Shown one piece after another: positions 44,607-52,576 of a stretch of DNA of 64,000 nt. A program made the position numbers and the translations under genes. The DNA lies in NCBI RefSeq assembly GCF_002101885.1, contig NZ_LQPS01000051.1, positions 1 to 64,000 of the forward strand, written 5' to 3'. The stretch is from Mycolicibacter senuensis (GTDB taxonomy: Bacteria; Actinomycetota; Actinomycetes; Mycobacteriales; Mycobacteriaceae). Below the pieces are notes generated by a model. It saw only the letters and a program-made list of their open reading frames with translations. It was not told where the DNA came from and ran no database searches. Every line of letters begins with the position of its first letter. Position 1 is the stretch's first letter.

Positions 44607-45625
44607 GCGGACCGCTGTCGGGGATCCGCATCCTCGAAGTGGGAGTGATGCTGGCCGGTCCGTATGCGACGATGCTGCTGGCCGATCTCGGGGCCGAGGT
44701 CATCAAGATCGAACCGCCGAGCGGGGAGATCTCCCGCCAAGTCGGCCCGAGCTACTTCGCCAGCCTCAACCGCAACAAGCGCAGCGTCCGGCTGGACCTG
44801 ACGTCGGAGGCCGGGCAGGCGCGACTGGCCGAACTCGTCGCGGATTCCCATGCGCTGCTGGTGAATATGAAGCCGTCGGTGATCAAGCGGTTGGGGTTGA
44901 CCTACGATGCCCTGCGGCGCCACAACGAGCGCATCGTGTGCGTGGCGCTGACCGGTTTCGGGCTGGACGGCGGCGACGAACCGGCGTTCGACTACGTGAT
45001 CCAGGCGGCCACCGGTATCGCCGCGATGACCGGCGACCCGAACGGCCCGCCGACGCTGCCGGGCTATTCGTCGGCGGACAACTCCACCGGCCTGGCGGCC
45101 GCACTGGGTTTGTTGGCCCAGATCGTCAGCGGCCGCGGCGGCCAGGTCGAGGTGTCACTGCTGGACGTGATGCTGTCCCAGCTGAACTACCGGGCGTCGG
45201 CCTACCTCAACGACGGCGTCGAGCCGCAGCGCCATCCGCACGGCGCACACTCCTATTACGTTCCGGCTCAGCTTTTTCCGACGGCAGCGGGCTATCTGGC
45301 GCTGTTCGTCACCCATGACGGATTCTGGAAGAGCTTTGCCGCCGAAGCGGGTATCGACGGCTTCGCGACCATGGAGGAGCGGGCGGCTCGCCGCGAGGAA
45401 GTGCTGGCCGTGGTCACCGCCGCACTGGCCGGCGACACCGCGGCGGGCTGGGAAGCGCGGCTGCGGCCACTGGGCATCCCGGCGGCCGCGGTGCGCACGA
45501 TGCCCGAAGCGCTCAAGGAATACCACCATGCGATCGTCACGGCCGGGGATTTCCGGTTGGTGGGCAGCCCGATTCGCATCGCCGGGTATGAACCGTCCTA
45601 CTCACCGCCGCCGACGCTGGATTAG
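44603..45625 (+). CDS. Class III CoA-transferase (CaiB/BaiF family)
   Basis: This 340-residue CoA-transferase carries the N-terminal PLSGIRILEVGVMLAGPYAT and ADLGAEVIKIEPP, with the catalytic Asp in FDYVIQAATG. Such enzymes move CoA between carboxylic acids, often the first step of a catabolic route or recycling of CoA at the end. Start GTG (overlap GTGA). Last gene of the mutase operon. It is shorter than typical family members (about 400 residues) because the central part is compact. Confidence 0.9.
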   Translation: MSGPLSGIRILEVGVMLAGPYATMLLADLGAEVIKIEPPSGEISRQVGPSYFASLNRNKRSVRLDLTSEAGQARLAELVADSHALLVNMKPSVIKRLGLTYDALRRHNERIVCVALTGFGLDGGDEPAFDYVIQAATGIAAMTGDPNGPPTLPGYSSADNSTGLAAALGLLAQIVSGRGGQVEVSLLDVMLSQLNYRASAYLNDGVEPQRHPHGAHSYYVPAQLFPTAAGYLALFVTHDGFWKSFAAEAGIDGFATMEERAARREEVLAVVTAALAGDTAAGWEARLRPLGIPAAAVRTMPEALKEYHHAIVTAGDFRLVGSPIRIAGYEPSYSPPPTLD

Positions 45626-45675
45626 CCGGGCGGTGGTTCAGACTCCGGGATGCAGCTCGACGGGGCACTGCTGCG

Positions 45676-45963
45676 CTATCGGAGCAGATTGATCTCCACC
45701 GGGACGCCGAGCTGGTCGATAGCATCGACCAAGCGGCTGTCGACGGTGATCACGGCCGCGGAGCGTTCCACCGCGGCAGCGACATACAGGCCGTCGTAGA
45801 TCGAGATGTTGTGCCGCCAGGCCCGGGCGGTGCGCAGCAGCAGTGCGTCGGGAAGCACGTATTCGATGGCGAGTGCGGTCGCGGTCTCGGCAGCGGCCTC
45901 GGCGTCCTCGAACTCCAATTGGCCGCGCAGGACGGCCTTGTGCATGGCATGCGCAAGCCCCAT
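45676..45963 (-). pseudogene. Truncated VapC-type PIN domain toxin
   Basis: This frame of about 95 residues starts MGLAHAMHKAVLRGQLEFED and contains ISIYDGLYVAAAVERSAAVI and TVDSRLVDAIDQLG, the C-terminal two thirds of a PIN RNase. The first catalytic Asp strand (normally VVDASV at the N-terminus) is missing and no antitoxin gene precedes it. The truncation point is next to the thiolase stop at 45986. It is a decayed toxin-antitoxin remnant and probably inactive. Confidence 0.7.
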
Positions 45964-45985
45964 GCCTGGGCTTAGCTGTGGGTGC

Positions 45986-47140
45986 TCAGATCGTGACGAT
46001 GGTCGCGGACGCAGTGCCGGGTGCACCGTAGACCTGCGCGAACCCGACCTTGGGCTCGCCCGGCACCTGGCGGTCACCGGCCTGGCCCCGTAGCTGCAGC
46101 ACCAGCTCATGCAACTGGCGAAGCCCGGACGCCCCGATCGGCTCGCCGTTGGCGATCAGGCCGCCGTCGGTGTTGACCGGCAGCGAGCCGGAGATCTCGG
46201 TCGCACCGTCGGCCAGCAGCTTCTCCTGGTCGCCGTCGGCGCAGAAACCGCATTCGGCCATGTGGATGACCTCGGCGCCGGCGTCGGTGTCCTGCAGCTG
46301 GACCACGTCGACGTCGTCGGGTGCCACACCGGCCGTTTCGAACGCGGCGCGGGCCGCATACACGGTGGGTGCGACGTCTTCTTCGATCGGAGCCGACGTC
46401 CCGTGCACCTCATAGGCGCCGAAGGTGCGGGTGCGGATCTCGGTGGCCTTCAGATACACCGGCTTGTCGGTGTAGCGGTGAGCGATGTCGGCGCGGCACA
46501 TCACGATGGCGGCGGCGCCCTCGTCCGGAGCGCAGAACATGTACTGCGTCAGCGGGTAGTTCAGCACCGTCGAGTTGAGGATGGCGTCCTCTGACATCGG
46601 CTTGCGCCGGAAGGCATTCGGGTTCAACGCGCCGTTGCGGAAGTTCTTGGCGGCGACCTTGGCCAGCGTCGCCTGGGAGATGTTGTGGTCGTGCAGGTAG
46701 CGGTTGGCCTTCATGCCGAAGAACTTGGTGGTGACGAACTGCCCGTTCTCGGCATACCAGGCCGGCAGCGCCAGCTTGGCCGGGTCATCGGTGAACGCTC
46801 CGCGGGGGTGCTTGTCCATGCCGATCGCGATACCGATGTCGTACTTGCCGGATCGGATGTTGTCGGCGCAGACCTGGGTGGCGGTGGCCGCCGTCGCGCA
46901 GGCGTTGAACACGTTGGTGAACGGGATGCCGGTGAGCCCGACCAGTCGGGTCACCGCGTCGGGGTTGGAGATCTCGTAGCTGCCGCCGACCCCGAACTGG
47001 ATGTCCTTCCACTCGAGACCGGCGTCGGCCAGCGCGGTGTGGATCGCCTCGGCGCCCATCTGCATCGCCGATTTGTCGAACCGGCCGAACGGGTGCAGGC
47101 CGACGCCGATGATCGCCACATCGTTGTTGGTTACCGTCAT
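45986..47140 (-). CDS. Thiolase-fold lipid-transfer-type protein (SCPx/Ltp-like)
   Basis: This 384-residue thiolase-fold protein resembles mycobacterial Ltp enzymes, which include retro-aldol lyases of steroid side-chain breakdown. The nucleophile Cys is in NVFNACATAATATQV; VVQLQDTDAGAEVIHMAECG and NTDGGLIANGEPIGASGLRQ replace the usual GHPxGATG (His to Glu). It works with the DUF35 protein encoded 13 bp upstream, as Ltp2 does with its DUF35 partner. RBS AAGGAG precedes the ATG. Confidence 0.88.
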   Translation of the reverse strand: MTVTNNDVAIIGVGLHPFGRFDKSAMQMGAEAIHTALADAGLEWKDIQFGVGGSYEISNPDAVTRLVGLTGIPFTNVFNACATAATATQVCADNIRSGKYDIGIAIGMDKHPRGAFTDDPAKLALPAWYAENGQFVTTKFFGMKANRYLHDHNISQATLAKVAAKNFRNGALNPNAFRRKPMSEDAILNSTVLNYPLTQYMFCAPDEGAAAIVMCRADIAHRYTDKPVYLKATEIRTRTFGAYEVHGTSAPIEEDVAPTVYAARAAFETAGVAPDDVDVVQLQDTDAGAEVIHMAECGFCADGDQEKLLADGATEISGSLPVNTDGGLIANGEPIGASGLRQLHELVLQLRGQAGDRQVPGEPKVGFAQVYGAPGTASATIVTI

Positions 47141-47153
47141 GTCGCAGGTCTCC

Positions 47154-47570
47154 TTAGACGGGCTGGAAGGCCCAGGTGAGAATCTCGGTTCCGTCGTCGT
47201 CGACGTAGAACGGCACCATGGTCAGTTCGACGTCCATTCCGAACTTCAGCTTGGCGGGATCGGATTCGGTCAGGCGGGCCTCCACCTGGATCACGTCGCC
47301 GAGCCGGATCAGTCCGACGCCGAAGGGGACGAAGTCCTTGGCGGTCTCGCCGCCGGCGTAGGGCAGCTTCGGCACGAAGCCCTGGGTCGTCCAGGCCTCC
47401 AACGTCCCCTGCCGGGGCAGCAGCAGATCCTGCATCCGCGGGCCGCTGCAGCGCGGGCAGTGGTCTTGGCGCGGCCACACCGTCGCCTCGCAGTCGTCGC
47501 ATTGACTGCCGACCAGGGCGGGGTTCTCGTCGGGCCAGTTGGTGACCTCGGGGGCCAGGACTTTACGCAT
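47154..47570 (-). CDS. DUF35 OB-fold protein with rubredoxin-like zinc ribbon
   Basis: This 138-residue protein has a zinc ribbon CDDCEATVWPRQDHCPRC followed by an OB fold (GTLEAWTTQGFVPKLPYAGG; VPFGVGLIRLGDVIQVEARL). DUF35 proteins form complexes with thiolase-fold lyases and bind acyl-CoA. It is the first gene of this operon; a degenerate TetR-type palindrome lies 31 bp upstream. Confidence 0.9.
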   Translation of the reverse strand: MRKVLAPEVTNWPDENPALVGSQCDDCEATVWPRQDHCPRCSGPRMQDLLLPRQGTLEAWTTQGFVPKLPYAGGETAKDFVPFGVGLIRLGDVIQVEARLTESDPAKLKFGMDVELTMVPFYVDDDGTEILTWAFQPV

Positions 47571-47600
47571 GGGCGGTACCGGCCCCGTGACGACGCAGTG

Positions 47601-47617
47601 TGGAAATCACATTCTCA
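47601..47617. promoter_or_regulatory. Degenerate TetR-type operator before the DUF35/thiolase operon
   Basis: TGGAAA-TCACA-TTCTCA (minus strand TGAGAA-TGTGA-TTTCCA) matches the motif at 10 of 12 arm positions. Confidence 0.5.
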
Positions 47618-47696
47618 ATTAGAGCATATGCCGATACGGGAGGGAAGCCGACGCCGGCATCGGGTGTCGCGGCGGCGGTCGCGCTATAAAGGCGAG

Positions 47697-48347
47697 TCAG
47701 TTGGCGAGGCCGTGGGCGCAGAAGTCCCACACCTCGTCGGCGGTGATGGGATGGACGTCCGGGTCGTCGGGATCGCCGCTGGACTGCGCCACGAACATGA
47801 CGGTCTGCATGGTCATCGCCGCCATTCGCCGCGCGTTGACGTCCTTGCGCAGCTCGCCGGCCTGCTCGGCGGCCTCCATCAACTCGGTGAGCAGACTCAG
47901 CAGCGGGGTGAAGGCGACCCTGACCTCGGTGGGATGCGAAACCAGCAGCCGCGGTGCGAAATCGGTGAACAGCGGGCGCCTGGCCGAGGGGTCCGGCCGG
48001 GACAGCTCGAAGAGCAACTCGACGGCGACCTTCAGCCGCTGCAGTGGTTTGGCCTGGTCTTCGGTGGCCGCGCGGATCTGGTCGGCGGTGCGGCTCAGGG
48101 CGTCCTCGAACAGCGCCAGCAGCAACTCGTGCTTGCCGTTGAATTGCAGGTAGAAGCTGCGCAGCGACTGCCGTGAGCGCTCCACGACCTCCTGGACGGT
48201 GAAGTCGGTGCTGCCCTTTTCGATGATGATGGCCTGGGCGGCGTCCAGGAATCGCTGAACGCGCTGGGCGGCCCGCAGTCGCGCGGTCTTGATCGATCGC
48301 TCGACCGCCCGCTGCTTCCAGACGGGCTCTTCTTCGGGGTTGCTCAC
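47697..48347 (-). CDS. TetR-family regulator, probable owner of the TGAGAA-N5-TTCTCA motif
   Basis: This 216-residue regulator has an HTH in FTVQEVVERSRQSLRSFYLQ followed by a helical ligand domain (LFTDFAPRLLVSHPTEVRVA). The GTG start (CGGAG upstream) is divergent from a crotonase gene, and a perfect palindrome lies between them at 48472-48488. This geometry is the standard TetR autoregulation arrangement; the ligand is presumably an acyl-CoA of the pathway. Confidence 0.9.
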   Translation of the reverse strand: MSNPEEEPVWKQRAVERSIKTARLRAAQRVQRFLDAAQAIIIEKGSTDFTVQEVVERSRQSLRSFYLQFNGKHELLLALFEDALSRTADQIRAATEDQAKPLQRLKVAVELLFELSRPDPSARRPLFTDFAPRLLVSHPTEVRVAFTPLLSLLTELMEAAEQAGELRKDVNARRMAAMTMQTVMFVAQSSGDPDDPDVHPITADEVWDFCAHGLAN

Positions 48348-48471
48348 CAGCGGCTCCGATTGTTGCCTTTTTGGGAGAACACGAATGCACCTTACCGGAG
48401 AATGCCGCCACAGCGGGGTCGCTGATCGAGGCCGTGCCGTCCCGGAAGCGAAGATGGTAACTTGCCGAGAA

Positions 48472-48488
48472 TGAGAAGCGGCTTCTCA
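48472..48488. promoter_or_regulatory. TetR operator TGAGAA-N5-TTCTCA
   Basis: TGAGAA-GCGGC-TTCTCA is perfect; with flanks the arms are ATGAGAAG and CTTCTCAT. It is between the divergent tetR (start 48347) and crotonase (start 48523) genes. Confidence 0.75.
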
Positions 48489-48522
48489 TCGATTGGCCGA
48501 TCCCGCAACGACAAGGACACCC

Positions 48523-49305
48523 ATGTACATCGATTACGAGGTCGCCGACCGGATCGCGACGATCACGCTGAACCGGCCCGAGGCCGCCAACGCCCAGAAC
48601 CCCGAGCTGCTCGATGAACTCGACGCGGCGTGGACCCGCGCGGCCGACGACGATGACGTCGCCGTGATCGTGTTGCGCGCCAACGGCAAACACTTCTCGG
48701 CCGGCCACGACCTCAAGGGCGGCGGCCCGGTGCCGGACAAGATCACCCTGGAGTTCATCTACAAACACGAGTGCAAGCGCTACCTGGAGTACACGCTGCG
48801 GTGGCGCAACGTGCCCAAGCCGTCGATCGCCGCGGTGCAGGGCCGCTGCATCTCCGGCGGGCTGATGCTGTGCTGGCCGTGCGACCTGATCATCGCGGCC
48901 GACGACGCCCAGTTCTCCGACCCGGTCGTGCTGATGGGCATCGGCGGCGTCGAGTACCACGGGCACACCTGGGAACTGGGCCCGCGTAAAGCCAAGGAGA
49001 TCCTGTTCACCGGCCGCGCGATGACCGCCCAGGAAGTCGAGCAGACCGGCATGGTCAACAAGGTGGTGCCACGCGACGAACTCGACGCCGAGACCCGCCG
49101 GCTCGCCGAGCACATCGCCACCATGCCCTCGTTCGCGCTGCGGCAGGCCAAGCGGGCGGTCAACCAGACCCTGGACGTCCAAGGCTTCTACTCGGCGGTC
49201 CAGTCCGCCTTCGACATCCACGAGACCGGCCACGGCAACGCGCTCTCGGTATGCGGCTGGCCGGTGCTGGTCAACCTCGACGAGATGAAGTCGCAGGTGA
49301 AGTAG
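48523..49305 (+). CDS. Enoyl-CoA hydratase/isomerase family protein
   Basis: This 260-residue crotonase has YIDYEVADRIATITLNRPEA, NGKHFSAGHDLKGGG and QGRCISGGLMLCWPCDLIIA as oxyanion-hole segments. The region corresponding to the catalytic glutamates reads SDPVVLMGIGGVEYHGHTWE and has a Glu at the second position only. The ATG at 48523 (AAGGA 6 nt upstream) is preferred over the TTG at 48493. It is directly behind the palindromic operator and is most likely controlled by the divergent TetR. Confidence 0.88.
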   Translation: MYIDYEVADRIATITLNRPEAANAQNPELLDELDAAWTRAADDDDVAVIVLRANGKHFSAGHDLKGGGPVPDKITLEFIYKHECKRYLEYTLRWRNVPKPSIAAVQGRCISGGLMLCWPCDLIIAADDAQFSDPVVLMGIGGVEYHGHTWELGPRKAKEILFTGRAMTAQEVEQTGMVNKVVPRDELDAETRRLAEHIATMPSFALRQAKRAVNQTLDVQGFYSAVQSAFDIHETGHGNALSVCGWPVLVNLDEMKSQVK

Positions 49306-49411
49306 CCGTCCAACGATGTTCGCGCCGTAGCGGGCGCCGCGCCCCGAGACGACCGGCCAGCAGACGGTCACATAGCTGGATCTGTGCGACTTCCGGTGAA
49401 AACCTGGGGCC

Positions 49412-50305
49412 ATGAGCACGATCCACGATGCCATCGCCCTGGCGGCCTCCCACGGGTTGTACCTCGCCCCCGGAGATGCCCGGGCAACTGATGCCGGCCT
49501 GGACTATCGGGTCGTGATGGCTTCCGACGAGGGCGGGCGCCGCTGGGTGCTGCGGCTGCCGCGGCGTGCGGACGTCGCTGCAGGGATGGCCGCCGAGGCC
49601 CGCGTCCTCGACCTGGTGCGCCCGGTTCTCGCCGCCGACGGGATCGCCGTCCCGGACTGGCGGATTCGTTCCCCGGAGCTGGTCGCCTACCCGGCGCTGG
49701 CCGGTACACCGGGCCTGACCCTGAACGACGACGGCGGCCCGGACTGGCATATGGAGCCCGCCAGTCCCGACTACGCGATCCGCCTCGGCCGCCTGCTGGC
49801 GCGGCTGCACGCCATCACCGCCGAGCAGGCCGAGGCCGCGGGCGTCGAAGTGCGCACCCCCGGGCGGGTCCGGCAATCCTGGCGCGACGACATCACGGAG
49901 GTGTGCTCGGAGTTCACCGTCGCGCCCGAGCTCGCCGAGGCCTGGCAGGGCTGGCTGGCCGACGACACCTGCTGGCCCGACCAGACCGTGATGACCCATG
50001 GCGAGATCTACCCCGCACACGTCCTACTCGCCGAGGACGGCACCTTTGTCGGGGTGCTGGACTGGACCACCGCGCGCGTCGACGACCCCGCCCGCGACCT
50101 GGCCGCCCAGTACGGTGCCGCGGGCGAAGAGATGCTGCAGGCGACGCTGGAGGCCTACGCGCGGGCCGGCGGGCAGCTGCGCCCGGGTCTGGCGGCCCAA
50201 ACCCGCCGGCTGTGGCACGCCTCGTCGATCGGTTTTGCCCGGTACGCGCTGACCACCCGAGCCGAGGGCGATGTCGCGGCCGCCGCGGCGATGCTGAACC
50301 CTTGA
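49412..50305 (+). CDS. Macrolide 2'-phosphotransferase-like kinase
   Basis: This 297-residue protein aligns by eye with the Mph family: AGLDYRVVMASDEGGRRWVL, RLPRRADV, VPDWRIRSPELVAYPALAG, and a C-terminal VLDWTTARVDDPARDLAAQY. Mph enzymes phosphorylate the 2'-OH of the macrolide amino sugar. The Brenner motif is HGEIYPAHVLL instead of HGDxx: Glu198 (codon 50003-50005) replaces the catalytic Asp, so macrolide kinase activity is doubtful until tested. It stands alone between a crotonase gene and the convergent fadD operon. ATG 49412 has a weak RBS. Confidence 0.75.
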   Translation: MSTIHDAIALAASHGLYLAPGDARATDAGLDYRVVMASDEGGRRWVLRLPRRADVAAGMAAEARVLDLVRPVLAADGIAVPDWRIRSPELVAYPALAGTPGLTLNDDGGPDWHMEPASPDYAIRLGRLLARLHAITAEQAEAAGVEVRTPGRVRQSWRDDITEVCSEFTVAPELAEAWQGWLADDTCWPDQTVMTHGEIYPAHVLLAEDGTFVGVLDWTTARVDDPARDLAAQYGAAGEEMLQATLEAYARAGGQLRPGLAAQTRRLWHASSIGFARYALTTRAEGDVAAAAAMLNP

Positions 50306-50316
50306 CGCTGCCGGCG

Positions 50317-51804
50317 CTAATTTCCTTGCATGGCTGCCATTTCGCCGGCCAGCGCCCGCAGCTCGCGTTTGAGCACCTTGCCGTAGCTGTTCTTGGGCAG
50401 CGCGTCGACGAACTCGTAGCGCTTGGGGCGCTTGAACCGGGCGATGCGTTCCAGCAGATGGGTATCCAGTTCGGCCGCCGAGGCTTCGCCGACGATGAAG
50501 GCCACCACGATCTCGCCCCATTCGGCATCCGGTGTGCCCACCACGCCGGCCTCGATGACACCCGGGTGGTCCAGCAGCGCCTCCTCGACCTCGCGCGGAT
50601 AGATGTTGCTGCCCCCGCTGATCACCACGTCCTTGGAACGGTCGCGCAAGGTCAGGAAACCGCGTTCGTCGAAGCAGCCCTTGTCGCCGGTGAACAGCCA
50701 GCCGTCGGCGCTGAGGGCCTCGGCGGTGCCGTCCGGGTTGTCCCAGTAGCCGGCCATCACCACGTCGCCGCGGCAGACGATCTCGCCGACCTCGCCGACC
50801 GGCGCGGGTGTGCCGTCGTCGCGCAGCACCGCGACTTCCACCCCGGAGCGCGGATAGCCCACCGAGGCCAGGACCGCGTCGTCACCGAGGTGGTCGGCGC
50901 GGGTCAGGCCGGTGATCGTCATCGGGGCTTCGCCCTGGCCGTAGAGCTGGGCGAACACCGGGCCGAACGCGGCCAGTGCGCGTTTGAGGTTCCCGAGGTA
51001 CATCGGGCCGCCGCCGTAGATGATGGTGCGCAGGTTGGCCGGGCGCTCGCGTCCGGTGTCCACCAGTCGCGCGACCATGGTCGGCGCCAGAAACGCGGTG
51101 GCGCCCGGATGATGCCCGCACAGGTCGAGGAATTCGCCGGCGTCGAACGCCCCCGACGCCGGCACCACCTGCCGGGCCCCGCGCAGCACGTAGGGTGCGA
51201 TGTACAGCCCGGAGCCGTGCGACATCGGGGCGCCGTGGATCAGACTGCAGTCGGCATCCGGGTCGTCGAGGTCGGCCAGATGCGCCACCGTCATCGCCGT
51301 CAGGTTGCGGTGGGTCAGCATCGCGCCCTTCGAGCGTCCGGTGGTGCCGCTGGTGTAGAACAGCCATGCCAGCCGGGTCGGGTCCGGATCCGGCGGTGCG
51401 GTCGGCTCACCCTGAAATCGCTCCAGATACGCTGTGCTGCCGATGATCTCGATGGGTACGGCACCGGTCAGCCCGGCGGCGAGCGTCGGCGACGCGAAGA
51501 CCAGGTCGGCGCCGGCGTCGGCGATGATCTGGGCCATCTCGCGCGGGTGCAGCTTGTAGTTGACCGGGACGACGACGCAGTCCGCCGCCCAGGTGGCGAA
51601 CATCAGCTCGATGATCTCGGGCCGGTTCTCGCTGGCGATCACGATCCGGGCGCCGGGCCCGCCCGCCCGGCGCAGCGACCCCGCCAAACGCAGCGCGCGA
51701 TCGGCCAGCTCTCGCCAGGTGTGCAGCAGGCGCTCGCCGTGGTACACCGCCCCCCGCTCGCCGAATCGGGCCGCGGCCTGATCCAGCAGCGTGAACAGGT
51801 TCAC
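50317..51804 (-). CDS. Acyl-CoA synthetase (FadD-type AMP ligase)
   Basis: This 495-residue ANL enzyme activates a carboxylic acid through acyl-AMP to its CoA thioester. P-loop motif A5-like FYTSGTTGRSKGAML, the A8-type segment GWLFTGDKGCFDERGFLTLR, and the C-terminal KNSYGKVLKREL with its catalytic Lys are visible. The GTG overlaps the SDR stop by 4 bp. It is the last gene of a five-gene minus-strand operon. Confidence 0.92.
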   Translation of the reverse strand: MNLFTLLDQAAARFGERGAVYHGERLLHTWRELADRALRLAGSLRRAGGPGARIVIASENRPEIIELMFATWAADCVVVPVNYKLHPREMAQIIADAGADLVFASPTLAAGLTGAVPIEIIGSTAYLERFQGEPTAPPDPDPTRLAWLFYTSGTTGRSKGAMLTHRNLTAMTVAHLADLDDPDADCSLIHGAPMSHGSGLYIAPYVLRGARQVVPASGAFDAGEFLDLCGHHPGATAFLAPTMVARLVDTGRERPANLRTIIYGGGPMYLGNLKRALAAFGPVFAQLYGQGEAPMTITGLTRADHLGDDAVLASVGYPRSGVEVAVLRDDGTPAPVGEVGEIVCRGDVVMAGYWDNPDGTAEALSADGWLFTGDKGCFDERGFLTLRDRSKDVVISGGSNIYPREVEEALLDHPGVIEAGVVGTPDAEWGEIVVAFIVGEASAAELDTHLLERIARFKRPKRYEFVDALPKNSYGKVLKRELRALAGEMAAMQGN

Positions 51805-52574
51805 GGCTGCACCCAGTGCGAGTCGAGCCCGAAGTCCGAGAGGTACTTGGTCGAACTCCAACCGCCGTCGACCACGATGGTCTGGCCGTTGATGAATGCG
51901 CCCGCCTCCGAACACAAGAAGGCGACGGTGTTGGCGATGTCGTCGATCCGGCCCAGCCGCGGATACGGCGTCATCTCGGTGTTGATCTTGCGGAAGCGCG
52001 GGTCGTCGAGGCGCTTCTCGACCATCGGCGTGACGGTGACGCCCGGGGCCACCGCGTTGCACCGGATGCCCTGTGCCCCGTACTGGCAGGCGATGTGGGT
52101 GGTCAGCGCGGTCATCCCGCCCTTGGCGGCGGAGTAGGCCCCGCCCCGCAAGCCGCCGACCACCGCGAAGGTGGAGGTGACGTTGATGATCGCCGACCCG
52201 GGCCGCAGGTGCGGCAGCACGTCGCGGGCCAGCCGGAACGGCGCCCGCAGCATCAGGTTCAGGAAGTGGTCGAGGGTGTCGTCGTCGGTGTCGTGCAGCG
52301 GCTTCGGGCTGCCGACCCCGGCATTGTTGATCAGATAGTCCACCCGGCCCCACCGGGCCAGCGCGGCGTCGACGATCTGTTGCGGGGCATCGGCCGCGGT
52401 GAGGTCGACGGCCAAGGTGGCGATGCGGTCCGGGTCGCCGATCTCGGCGGCGAGACCGGCCAGCCGATCGGCGTCGCGGCCGGTCCCCAGCACCGCCAGG
52501 CCGTCCGCGGCAAATTTTGTGGCGCAACCGAATCCGATTCCGCTGCTGGCGCCCGTGACGATCGCCACCTGCAT
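51801..52574 (-). CDS. Short-chain dehydrogenase/reductase
   Basis: This 257-residue SDR has AIVTGASSGIGFGCATKFAA, LINNAGVGSPKP, INVTSTFAVVGGLRGGAYSA with YSAAK, and the C-terminal INGQTIVVDGGWSS. It begins 2 bp after the stop of the upstream acyl-CoA synthetase. It is likely to oxidise a hydroxyacyl-CoA of the same pathway. Confidence 0.9.
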   Translation of the reverse strand: MQVAIVTGASSGIGFGCATKFAADGLAVLGTGRDADRLAGLAAEIGDPDRIATLAVDLTAADAPQQIVDAALARWGRVDYLINNAGVGSPKPLHDTDDDTLDHFLNLMLRAPFRLARDVLPHLRPGSAIINVTSTFAVVGGLRGGAYSAAKGGMTALTTHIACQYGAQGIRCNAVAPGVTVTPMVEKRLDDPRFRKINTEMTPYPRLGRIDDIANTVAFLCSEAGAFINGQTIVVDGGWSSTKYLSDFGLDSHWVQP

Positions 52575-52576
52575 GC

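Noticed and set aside
49903..52137. 744-codon plus-strand frame over the kinase end and the fadD gene
   Set aside because: It is antisense to fadD and the SDR, with arginine/histidine-rich sequence and no motif.
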